Of a DNA stretch of 13,622 nucleotides, positions 7,671-13,622 are shown piece after piece. The position numbers and the translations under genes were made by a program. Source of the DNA: Bacteroidota bacterium (GTDB lineage: Bacteria > Bacteroidota > Bacteroidia > Flavobacteriales_F > PHOS-HE28); the NCBI GenBank assembly GCA_023430945.1, contig JAEYYE010000281.1, positions 1 to 13,622 on the forward strand. Reading direction: 5' to 3'. Positions within the stretch are counted from its first letter, which is position 1. Each line of letters opens with the position of its first letter. The notes under the pieces are model-generated. The model was not told where the DNA came from. It did not search any database and was given only the letters and a program-made list of their open reading frames with translations.

Positions 7671-8993
7671 CTACGAGACCTTGTTGATCCGCCAGAACGT
7701 GAAGATCCCCTGCATCATCCATTTGAAATTCGGGCGCGTGCTCTTGAACAGCAGATCGACCAGGAAGATGCTCACCGCGAACGATCCGATCGTGGCCCAG
7801 ATCGCGCCGATCGCCTTGTGCTCAGGGATCAGGAAATAATTCATGGTGATGTTCAGCACCGCGCCCACCACCGCCGTGAACAACGAATACTTGAAGAGAC
7901 TTTCATTGGTGATGAAGCTCGCCTTGCCCATGCCCATGTTGGTGAAGAAGAGGCGGATCGAAAAAAGCGAGAGCAGGAATCCGGAGGCCCGGTACTCCTC
8001 ACCGTACAGGAATACCATGATCGGTTCCGCAGTGAAGAAAAGCGGAACTGCCGTGACCAGGAACATCAGGAACATCAACCTGTACTGGTTCAACAAGCGA
8101 TCGGCATAAAGATCCATGCTTTGCGCACGCGCCCGTGTGATCGCGGGCGCCAGTGACTTCTGGACGATCACAGGCAGGAAACCCAGCGCCTCGATCATCT
8201 TCAGCGCGTTGGAATACTGGCCTACCTCCTCATTCGCGGCGGCCTCCCCCACGCGATCCTTCAACACATCGAAGATCATCACCTGATCGATCTTCGCCTG
8301 CACGTAGAGCGCCATTCCATAGATTATCAACGGCCAGGACTGGCCCATGAGGTGGCCTGCCATGGACCGCGTATAGCGCCAGGCGCGGATGCTCGCGCCG
8401 GCGCGGGAATACATGATCGCGTAACCGATCGAGAGCGCCGCGGTCTCCAGAACATAAACCCAGGCGAAATAGATCAGCGGCGCCTCCACCAACACCATCG
8501 CGATCTTGAACGCCGCGCTGATGAACACCTGCGCCATCTGCACGATCACCGTTTCGCGCGAGCGCACGTTCGCCATGAAATACCAATCGATCACCGCGAG
8601 CGGCCGCAGCAATTCGGCCACGGCGATCACCATCACCAGCATCGCGCTCAGGGAGGACATTTCGCGCACCAGCGTTGAGATGAGCACAAGCACTACCAGA
8701 AGGAACGATCCGATCAGCTTGATCACGGCCGAGGTACCGAGCAATTCATCGCGTTTCTCGGGATGTTTCACCAGATCGCGCACGATGATCTCATCGAGCC
8801 CCATGGTGGTGAGGGCGAAGAAGAGACCTACGAAACCTGTGGCATAATTGAGCTGGCCGAAAAGTTCCGGACCCAGGTAGCGTGCTACGAGTATGCCTGT
8901 GCCCAGCACAACGGCAAGGCGCACCACACGCTCAAGAAAGAGCCATGAAGTGTTGGTAAGGTATTTTCGGAAACCGGCGTTGTTGCCCAGCAT
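7671..8993 (-). CDS. wzx: Wzx-like polysaccharide flippase (MATE/MOP superfamily)
   Basis: 440 residues with about 12 to 14 predicted membrane helices. The N-terminus (YLTNTSWLFLERVVRLAVVL, then ARYLGPELFGQLNYA) is the hallmark of the Polysacc_synt/RfbX family: a helix with conserved arginine followed by the G-x-x-x-F-G-x-L/Y-x-x-A motif. The later FLYGEEYRASG is the conserved loop between the C-terminal helices. The protein moves undecaprenyl-diphosphate-linked repeat units from the cytoplasmic to the periplasmic face of the inner membrane. It starts at ATG 8993, 12 bp after the kinase gene, and is followed by the polymerase gene, the usual pairing for Wzy-dependent export. Confidence 0.92.
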   Translation of the reverse strand: MLGNNAGFRKYLTNTSWLFLERVVRLAVVLGTGILVARYLGPELFGQLNYATGFVGLFFALTTMGLDEIIVRDLVKHPEKRDELLGTSAVIKLIGSFLLVVLVLISTLVREMSSLSAMLVMVIAVAELLRPLAVIDWYFMANVRSRETVIVQMAQVFISAAFKIAMVLVEAPLIYFAWVYVLETAALSIGYAIMYSRAGASIRAWRYTRSMAGHLMGQSWPLIIYGMALYVQAKIDQVMIFDVLKDRVGEAAANEEVGQYSNALKMIEALGFLPVIVQKSLAPAITRARAQSMDLYADRLLNQYRLMFLMFLVTAVPLFFTAEPIMVFLYGEEYRASGFLLSLFSIRLFFTNMGMGKASFITNESLFKYSLFTAVVGAVLNITMNYFLIPEHKAIGAIWATIGSFAVSIFLVDLLFKSTRPNFKWMMQGIFTFWRINKVS

Positions 8994-9005
8994 CTACGCG
9001 ATCGG

Positions 9006-11354
9006 CTACTTGGTGTAATAGCCGTAGCCTTCACCATATCCGTCGCGCCTCTTCACATCATTGAGCAACAGATTGATCGAGCGGACCTTCTTCTCTTCGA
9101 ACATCTCGTTCACCAGGCGAAGGGCACCACGCTTCGTGAAGCCCTGGCGCACCACGTAAAGGGTGATGTCAACATGCCGCATGAGGATCACATATTCGCT
9201 CACAAGCCCCATGGGCGAGGCGTCCACAACGATGTGATCGTACCTCGATCGCAATTCCTTGAAGAGAAGTTCCATGCGCTCGAGCTCCACCAGTTCCAAC
9301 GGATTCGGTGGAATGGGCCCGGCGGTGATCAGATCAAGTCCCTGCACATCACTACGGCGGATCATCTCATCGATCGTGCATTCACCGATCAGGTGCGTGC
9401 TCAGGCCAGCGCCTTCGGTCACGTTCATCGTTTCCGCCAGTCGCGGCCTGCGCATGTCGGCATCAAGCAGCAACGTGCGCTTTCCGCTCAATGCGATGAC
9501 CGTGGCCATGTTGATCGCGCAGAAGGTCTTGCCCTCACCACTGGTGGAAGAGGTGAAACCGACCACCTGTTTTCCGGAATGTACGTTCAGGTACTGAAGG
9601 TTGATGCGGGCTGTTCGGAACGATTCCGCGAGCAGCGATTTCGGTTCTTCCGGTAGGATCCGCTTGCGTTTCGAGGTGGGCACGGTGGAAAGGACCGGGA
9701 TCGGTGAGATGCGGTTCAGCTGGTCCAGGTCGACGACCGTATCGTTGAAGAAATCCTTAACCAGAATGAAACCCATCGGAAGCAACAGCCCGATCATGAA
9801 CGCACCACCGAGGATCACTTTCTTGTCCGGCTCCACCGGCGTGGTGGTGGATACGCGGGCTTCATCGATCACGTACTTGTCCAGCTGATCGGAAGCGATC
9901 GCGATACCGGCCTCCGCGCGCTTTTCCATCAGGTAATTGTACAGGTTCTCGCTCAGCTGGAACTTCCGTTCGATGTTGCCGAGTTGCCGTTCGTTCTCCG
10001 GCAACTGGTTGAACTCGTAGCTCAACCTTGAAAGCCTCCTGTTCACTTCGGCCAGGCTGATATCCGCCTGCTCAACGAGACTTTCAGCGGTCTCCTCCAG
10101 TGAGGAGATCAGGTTGCGGCGCCGCCTTTCCATGGTGATCACGGCAGGATTGGTACGGGCTCCCGTGGTAACGTTCTGTGCGGCCAGATCGGCGGAAAGT
10201 TTCGTGATCTCCAGCACCAGGTTGTTCAACACCGGATCATCGATCCCGGATGAGCTTGGGGCAGGCACGTTGCGCATATCGCTCGAACTGCGCACTTTGT
10301 CCAGGATGGCACTGCAATATTGCCGGCGCCGTTGCAATAGCGAACGTTCATCCTCCAGGCGGCTGCGTTCCTGGAATAGCGCATCACTCGTGGTGGAAGC
10401 GCTCATCATGCCACCGCTCGCACCGCGGAATTGTTCCATGGACGATTCCACCTTCTGGAGCGAATCCGAAACCACGCCGATCTGTCCATCGATGAAGTTG
10501 ATCGTTCGGATCCCCTTCTGGTTCCGGCGGTACAACTCACCTTCAATGTAGGTCTCAAGAAGCTTGTTCAGGAAGAGCCTTTCCTTCTCGATCACTTCAC
10601 CCGAGGTGGAAAGCACCACGATGCTGCTCTCATCGCTGATCGGTGCGGCCTGTGTGCGCGCACGGTAGCTCGCGATCAAACCATCGAGGCTGTTGATCAC
10701 GAAGAAGGACTGCTTCTTCTTGCTGTAGGTGCGATCGGCCGGGAATTCGATCTGGAAACTGAGGCCCTGATCGGAGAACGGCTCGCCGATCTTCATCGTT
10801 CTATCGATGTTGTAGTCCGTGTAGAACGATTCCAGTTCGGTCTGTTTCTGCAGGTTGTAGTGGCGGGCGTATTTCGCCTTTGCGGTCACACGATATGTTC
10901 CGGCCTCACGATCCACTTCCACGTAGATGGGCACGTTGTGAACCTGGATCGCAACGGTATCGAGCTTCACGTGGAAGGGAGGATACTCGTACTTCTCCGT
11001 GGTCATGAAATTCTTGCGCTCGTAATAGGTGATCCCGAAATCGAGGCGTTTGAGCGCCTTGGTCATGTTGCTCACCGAAGTGAGCACCGCCACCTGATCC
11101 TCGATGTCGCTCTGGCTGTTGAAGAAGGAACTACCCTTCAGGAACTCCTCACTCCCGCTTCCGAAAACGTTCCTTCCGCGTTCGCTCATGAGGAGCACGG
11201 CCTGCACATGGTAGCTTTTCGGGGTGGTCTTTATGTATGCCACGCCGGCCCCAAGGGCCAGCGCGATCGTGATCCCGAAAAGCCACCACTTCGCCAGCAG
11301 CTTGCGGAATATGCTGCGGAGATCGATGGTCTCGTTCGAGTTGCCTGCGCTCAT
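9006..11354 (-). CDS. wzc: Wzc-like polysaccharide co-polymerase and BY-family tyrosine autokinase
   Basis: 782 residues, the normal length for fused proteobacterial/Bacteroidota Wzc proteins. A Wzz-type N-terminal domain has a first membrane helix at about residues 14-38 (KWWLFGITIALALGAGVAYI), a long periplasmic part with coiled-coil stretches (about 290-480, including RLSRLSYEFNQLPENERQLG) and a second helix at about 510-530. The cytoplasmic BY-kinase domain has Walker A (STSGEGKT, about 602-609), Walker A' (LLLDADMRRP, about 625-634) and Walker B (HIVVDASPMG, about 705-714). The C-terminus YGEGYGYYTK is the tyrosine cluster that is autophosphorylated in trans. It sets chain length and links the polymerase to the Wza pore; phosphorylation cycling is needed for export. 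No Wzb-type phosphatase is seen nearby. Its ATG lies 1 bp after the wza stop codon. Confidence 0.95.
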   Translation of the reverse strand: MSAGNSNETIDLRSIFRKLLAKWWLFGITIALALGAGVAYIKTTPKSYHVQAVLLMSERGRNVFGSGSEEFLKGSSFFNSQSDIEDQVAVLTSVSNMTKALKRLDFGITYYERKNFMTTEKYEYPPFHVKLDTVAIQVHNVPIYVEVDREAGTYRVTAKAKYARHYNLQKQTELESFYTDYNIDRTMKIGEPFSDQGLSFQIEFPADRTYSKKKQSFFVINSLDGLIASYRARTQAAPISDESSIVVLSTSGEVIEKERLFLNKLLETYIEGELYRRNQKGIRTINFIDGQIGVVSDSLQKVESSMEQFRGASGGMMSASTTSDALFQERSRLEDERSLLQRRRQYCSAILDKVRSSSDMRNVPAPSSSGIDDPVLNNLVLEITKLSADLAAQNVTTGARTNPAVITMERRRRNLISSLEETAESLVEQADISLAEVNRRLSRLSYEFNQLPENERQLGNIERKFQLSENLYNYLMEKRAEAGIAIASDQLDKYVIDEARVSTTTPVEPDKKVILGGAFMIGLLLPMGFILVKDFFNDTVVDLDQLNRISPIPVLSTVPTSKRKRILPEEPKSLLAESFRTARINLQYLNVHSGKQVVGFTSSTSGEGKTFCAINMATVIALSGKRTLLLDADMRRPRLAETMNVTEGAGLSTHLIGECTIDEMIRRSDVQGLDLITAGPIPPNPLELVELERMELLFKELRSRYDHIVVDASPMGLVSEYVILMRHVDITLYVVRQGFTKRGALRLVNEMFEEKKVRSINLLLNDVKRRDGYGEGYGYYTK

Positions 11355-11355
11355 C

Positions 11356-12138
11356 TTATTGCTGGTTCTGTACTATGGTGAATATCACGCCTGCAGTGCT
11401 CAGGACCGACAGGATGATCACCAGCACATCGAGGTTGAGGCGGCTGGCGCGCGCGCCCAACGTTGGTACATATACGGCGTCGTTCGGCAGCAGGTAGTAA
11501 TATTCAGAGCTTAGAACGCTGGTATTGGACAGATCGATATAGATAGCCTGAACTCCGCGATCGCTCTGGCGCATCAGGGTCACATGGGTCTTGTCCGCGA
11601 ATTCGCCCGGGCCGCCCGCCATTGCGAGCGCCTCCAGGATGGTGATCTGGTTGTGGTACACGAAGAACGCCCCGGGCCGCTCCACATCGCCCAGCACGCT
11701 CACGCGAAAGCTCACCATCTTCAGGATCACCGTTGCATTGGTGAAATATTCGTTGATCTTCCGCTGCACCAGCTCCTGCGCTTCACCCACGGTGAGCCCC
11801 TGAACCTTGATCTTACCTACGGTGGGCAATTGCACGTTGCCGTTCTTGTCAACGCTGAACCCGTTCACATAGAGCGCGGCATCGTTGAAACCCTGGAAAT
11901 TGTTCTGTCCTTCGATGTTGAAGAAGCGGTGCGTGGCATCATCGAGCCCCATCACACGGATCGAAAGCACATCGTTCACCTGTATGCGGTACTCGAACTT
12001 CTTGTTATCGAACAGCTTGCTCGCGTCGGTGCTCAATGAGCGATCGTGCAGGTAGTTGATGCTGCGGCGGCCAACGCAAGAGCCCAACAGTATCGCGATC
12101 AGAAGGAATGGAACTGTTCGCCGGAGGATATTCACCAT
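11356..12138 (-). CDS. wza: Wza-like outer-membrane polysaccharide export lipoprotein
   Basis: 260 residues. The N-terminus MVNILRRTVPFLLIAILLGSC is a lipoprotein signal peptide with the lipobox LGSC, so C21 would be lipidated. A Poly_export domain follows (FEYRIQVNDVLSIRVMG), then an SLBB-type domain (VSVLGDVERPGAFFV, then ITILEALAMAGGPGEFADK, then LLPNDAVYVPT). The last 25 residues form a hydrophobic helix (VLVIILSVLSTAGVIF) resembling the C-terminal amphipathic helix of Wza, but more hydrophobic. The product should form the outer-membrane channel through which the polymer leaves, docked on Wzc. The reading frame is open without a stop back to 12375, but the ATG at 12138 starts exactly at the signal peptide. 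It is the first gene of the export operon. Confidence 0.93.
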   Translation of the reverse strand: MVNILRRTVPFLLIAILLGSCVGRRSINYLHDRSLSTDASKLFDNKKFEYRIQVNDVLSIRVMGLDDATHRFFNIEGQNNFQGFNDAALYVNGFSVDKNGNVQLPTVGKIKVQGLTVGEAQELVQRKINEYFTNATVILKMVSFRVSVLGDVERPGAFFVYHNQITILEALAMAGGPGEFADKTHVTLMRQSDRGVQAIYIDLSNTSVLSSEYYYLLPNDAVYVPTLGARASRLNLDVLVIILSVLSTAGVIFTIVQNQQ

Positions 12139-12331
12139 GCTTGGCTGGGATGTGTTGTATACGTTGAACGACGTGATGTGTTCACACTGCGCGCTTTCCG
12201 TGGCGCGGGCGCGAAGATACTTCGTGGATCGGAGGCATTGGCGGTGGGGCCCGCCGCTTTGGAACATCGATCGGTTGATCGACGATGGCGCTGGCACTGG
12301 ATCTGAGATCGACTTTCCAAATTGAAAAGCC
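12139..12331 (-). promoter_or_regulatory. Upstream region and probable long leader of the wza operon
   Basis: This spacer separates wza from the divergent small ORF and should hold the operon promoter. The best -7 candidate on the minus strand is TCAATTTG (12325-12318), one mismatch from TAnnTTTG, with TTTG at 12352-12349 as a possible -33 element (23-bp spacing, slightly long). Transcription would start near 12311 and leave a leader of about 170 bases. A small hairpin is possible in that leader: GGCGG (12240-12244) pairs with CCGCC (12251-12255). No UpxY-like antiterminator gene accompanies it. The promoter call is weak. Confidence 0.3.
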
Positions 12332-12472
12332 ATGGCGGACGATCCGAACAAAAAAGGAGCAGATGCGAAACGCATAAGCCAGCAGCCACATGAACAGGCC
12401 TACCAGCGGAGAAAGAAGAAGATGGAAGGCTCAAAGGGCAATGGATCCAATCGTTCGAACGCAAGCAAATAA
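12332..12472 (+). CDS. Small basic protein of 46 residues, unknown function
   Basis: An ATG-to-TAA frame encodes 46 residues beginning MADDPNKKGADAKRISQQPH and continuing with a strongly basic middle (YQRRKKKMEG) and a low-complexity tail rich in N, S, G and K. The start M-A-D-D-x-N-K-K-G, followed by R-I, recalls the N-terminus of small Bacteroidota proteins of the DUF3606 kind, but the later W-containing helix of that family is absent, so this is only a resemblance from memory. No hydrophobic segment is present, so it is probably cytosolic and, from its charge, may bind nucleic acid. It is divergent from wza and lies 68 bp before the XRE regulator on the same strand. No Shine-Dalgarno sequence is visible; AAATTGAAAAGCC precedes the start. 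Confidence 0.55.
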   Translation: MADDPNKKGADAKRISQQPHEQAYQRRKKKMEGSKGNGSNRSNASK

Positions 12473-12485
12473 GCCTACCTGTAGG

Positions 12486-12519
12486 GATGATCGCGGGGGC
12501 AGGAGCCCCCGTGATCGTT
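12486..12519 (+). repeat. Strong GC-rich hairpin upstream of the XRE regulator gene
   Basis: The arms 12489-12500 (GATCGCGGGGGC) and 12505-12516 (GCCCCCGTGATC) pair over 12 bp with one G-U wobble around an AGGA loop, and weaker pairing extends to 12486/12519. The structure lies 22 bases before the ATG at 12541 and 14 bases after the stop of the small ORF. No T run follows on either strand, so it is not a standard terminator. It might be an attenuator, a message-stabilising element or an operator for the neighbouring regulator. Confidence 0.6.
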
Positions 12520-12540
12520 ACCAATGCTACACGATCGGTC

Positions 12541-12828
12541 ATGAAAGGAAGGAAGCTTACAGCAGCGAACGTGGAGAAACAGCGAAAACAGATCGGCGCG
12601 GAATTGAAGCGCCGTAGAATGGCCAAGAAACTCACCCAGGAAGCTGCCGCTTCCATGGCCGGGATAACCCGGAAGGATGTGGCGGCGATGGAATTGGGCA
12701 AACAGGATCATTCGATCGACCCCTTCATCCGCTATTGCGCGATCCTGGATTCACCGATCCTGCCGGTCGGTTTCGACGTGGTGATCAAGGAAAGTCTGGA
12801 AGGAAAGAAGCCCTTTGAGGTGGTGTAA
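12541..12828 (+). CDS. XRE-family helix-turn-helix transcriptional regulator
   Basis: 95 residues. From about residue 18, GAELKRRRMAKKLTQEAAASMAGITRKDVAAMELGK follows the HTH_3/XRE pattern: basic first helix, LTQEAAASMAGIT as the turn and recognition helix region, then the xxxExG segment. The C-terminal 35 residues (IRYCAILDSPILPVGFDVVI and a short basic tail) have no ligand-binding domain. It should bind DNA as a dimer. It is on the strand opposite to the export operon, about 400 bp from wza, so it may control that operon, the small ORF or itself; this is inference from position. An in-frame ATG at 12487 would add 18 residues (IAGAGAPVIV...) encoded by the hairpin, which look non-native, so 12541 is preferred. 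Confidence 0.82.
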   Translation: MKGRKLTAANVEKQRKQIGAELKRRRMAKKLTQEAAASMAGITRKDVAAMELGKQDHSIDPFIRYCAILDSPILPVGFDVVIKESLEGKKPFEVV

Positions 12829-12830
12829 GA

Positions 12831-12863
12831 ATAAAAAGACCCGCCGATCGCTCGGCGGGTCTT
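12831..12863 (-). terminator. Rho-independent terminator of the tRNA-Glu transcript
   Basis: A perfect 12-bp stem (12836-12847 with 12852-12863, AAGACCCGCCGA against its complement) surrounds the loop 12848-12851. On the minus strand it is followed by TTTTTAT, the signature of intrinsic termination. It begins one base after the mature 3' end of the tRNA. On the plus strand there is no T run after the stem, so termination of the XRE gene here would be weaker. Confidence 0.9.
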
Positions 12864-12864
12864 G

Positions 12865-12936
12865 TAGCCCGTAGGGGAATCGAACCCCTGTTTCATCCGT
12901 GAAAGGGACGCGTCCTAACCCCTAGACGAACGGGCC
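12865..12936 (-). tRNA. trnE: tRNA-Glu (anticodon UUC)
   Basis: 72 bases fold into a full cloverleaf. The acceptor arms GGCCCGT and ACGGGCT pair with a G-U at the first position. The D arm has GTCT/GGAC around a loop with GG. The anticodon stem CGTCC/GGATG has one G-U and the loop is C-T-TTC-A-C, giving anticodon UUC. The T arm is AGGGG-TTCGATT-CCCCT. The discriminator base is A. CCA is not encoded (C-A-A follows the discriminator), so it must be added after transcription. The molecule decodes GAA and GAG. Confidence 0.96.
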
Positions 12937-12976
12937 ATTCATAACTCAACCCTTGCGGGTCCCGGTTAAGGGACGG

Positions 12977-13009
12977 CAAATGTAAGAACACAGTTCCGAT
13001 CTGCACAAC
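12977..13009 (-). promoter_or_regulatory. Promoter of the tRNA-Glu gene
   Basis: On the minus strand TACATTTG (12984-12977) matches the Bacteroidota -7 consensus TAnnTTTG exactly. GTTG (13009-13006), 21 bp further upstream, fits a -33 element. Transcription would start near 12970, about 34 bases before the mature tRNA. The leader starts within a small inverted repeat, GTCCC-n6-GGGAC, at 12974-12959. Confidence 0.6.
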
Positions 13010-13019
13010 CCCGTATCGA

Positions 13020-13622
13020 TCATCTAGGCTCGAAGGTGTTCTGCGATCGGAATCCGAGGCGCTTTCCAGTGCTCAGGTGCGGGGCGTTCAACTCGTGCAT
13101 CTCGCTCACGGTCACCTGGTTCACCTGATCGTAGGGCGGCGCCAGCAGATCGAATTCCAGCACATATGTGATCACGGAAAGAAGGATCTCGCGCAACTTT
13201 TCCTTCTCCATCACATTGCTTCCGAGATCCTTGTAGAGCTTCCCGAGTTCCTTCTTGCCCTGCAGGAAGAAATGGCCTTCCTTGTTCAGGAACAGCCTTG
13301 CGATAAGGTAGCCCAGATCCCGATCGCGATTGTATTTGAACGAATCGCTCAGGAAGTTGTAGATGTTCACCACGCCGAAGAACCCGCGCAATTCGTCCTC
13401 TTTCAAATAGTCCGATTTCCACAGATCATTGTCCCGATCGATGCGGAACACATTCGTATGCATGTGGAACACGATCACATCCCCGGCCACTTTCAATTCG
13501 CATGAAGTGCTGCTCTTATCGGTGAAGCCGACCGCGATCCGTTTATCCTCCTGAATGATCTCCTTCTCCAGGTCCACGGCCAGTTCCTGAAGGATCTCCT
13601 TTATGTCTTCGAACAATGACAT
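13020..13622 (-). CDS. Conserved-looking hypothetical protein
   Basis: 200 residues from an ATG lying exactly at the right edge of the window; a start further upstream cannot be excluded, though MSLFEDIKEILQELAVDLEK is a natural beginning. I do not recognise a named domain. The sequence is soluble and mixed alpha/beta: an acidic amphipathic helix (1-25), short strands (RIAVGFTDK, DVIVFHMHTNVFRI), a segment with LKEDELRGFFGVVNIYNFL, and helices around LGYLIARLFLNKEGHFFLQG and LREILLSVITYVLEFDLLAP. There is no signal peptide, membrane helix or metal-binding motif. The ordered, low-repeat composition suggests a conserved intracellular protein. It is upstream of and on the same strand as tRNA-Glu, which has its own promoter, so they need not be linked. 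No function is proposed. Confidence 0.8.
   Translation of the reverse strand: MSLFEDIKEILQELAVDLEKEIIQEDKRIAVGFTDKSSTSCELKVAGDVIVFHMHTNVFRIDRDNDLWKSDYLKEDELRGFFGVVNIYNFLSDSFKYNRDRDLGYLIARLFLNKEGHFFLQGKKELGKLYKDLGSNVMEKEKLREILLSVITYVLEFDLLAPPYDQVNQVTVSEMHELNAPHLSTGKRLGFRSQNTFEPR

Noticed and set aside
7504..7722. Minus-strand 72-codon frame across the wzx/wzy gap
   Set aside because: It overlaps the ends of both neighbours, and its sequence has no recognisable pattern or hydrophobic segment. Kept only as a note on the gap.
10431..11381. Plus-strand open frame of 316 codons opposite wzc
   Set aside because: It covers the periplasmic domain coding region of wzc in antisense and shows no domain of its own.
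12139..12375. N-terminal extension of Wza by 79 residues
   Set aside because: The frame is open, but the extension would bury the lipoprotein signal peptide in the middle of the protein and overlaps the small plus-strand ORF.
12486..12519. Hairpin as a rho-independent terminator
   Set aside because: No T run follows the stem on either strand.
12865..12936. tRNA-Glu as an integration (attachment) site of a mobile element
   Set aside because: No integrase gene is nearby and I see no second copy of the tRNA 3' end in the window.
1..13622. HIP1-like octamer GCGATCGC as the repeated unit
   Set aside because: Only a few full octamers are present; the excess belongs to GATC itself in varied contexts.
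1..13622. CRISPR arrays, insertion sequences or phage defence genes
   Set aside because: No regularly spaced direct repeats, transposase motifs or defence-type domains were found on either strand.

Overview
The window looks like chromosomal DNA from a moderately GC-rich member of the Bacteroidota, probably a Flavobacteriales-like lineage. Three things point that way. A large secreted protein ends in a type IX secretion (T9SS/Por) sorting domain, a system confined to that phylum. Several upstream regions carry the Bacteroidota -7 promoter element TAnnTTTG. Genes generally lack Shine-Dalgarno sequences. The lineage call is inference. The tetranucleotide GATC is about five times over-represented across the whole window (about 260 copies by hand count).

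Most of the window is an exopolysaccharide or capsule locus of the Wzx/Wzy type. A tight minus-strand operon runs from 12138 down to 4857: an outer-membrane export lipoprotein (Wza-like), a fused co-polymerase/tyrosine autokinase (Wzc-like), a flippase (Wzx-like), a polymerase (Wzy-like), a family 2 glycosyltransferase and a left-handed beta-helix acetyltransferase. Junctions are 1 bp, 12 bp, 127 bp, a 4-bp ATGA overlap and 6 bp. On the plus strand, converging on this operon, lie a secreted right-handed beta-helix protein (879-3626) and a GT4 glycosyltransferase (3697-4860). The GT4 gene and the acetyltransferase gene share their stop codons in a single CTAG. At the left edge a second GT4 glycosyltransferase begins at 678 on the minus strand and runs out of the window.

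Together these genes suggest the following route. Glycosyltransferases build a lipid-linked repeat unit, the acetyltransferase decorates it, Wzx flips it, Wzy polymerises it under Wzc control, and Wza exports it. The T9SS beta-helix protein, with its apparent carbohydrate-binding domain, would act outside the cell on this or another polysaccharide. No priming glycosyltransferase, Wzb-type phosphatase or sugar-nucleotide synthesis gene is visible, so the locus probably continues to the left.

The right end is different. Divergent from wza are a 46-residue basic ORF (12332-12472) and a small XRE-family regulator (12541-12828), with a strong GC-rich hairpin between them. These are followed by a rho-independent terminator that serves a minus-strand tRNA-Glu(UUC) gene with a recognisable promoter, and by a conserved-looking 200-residue protein of unknown function that reaches the window edge.
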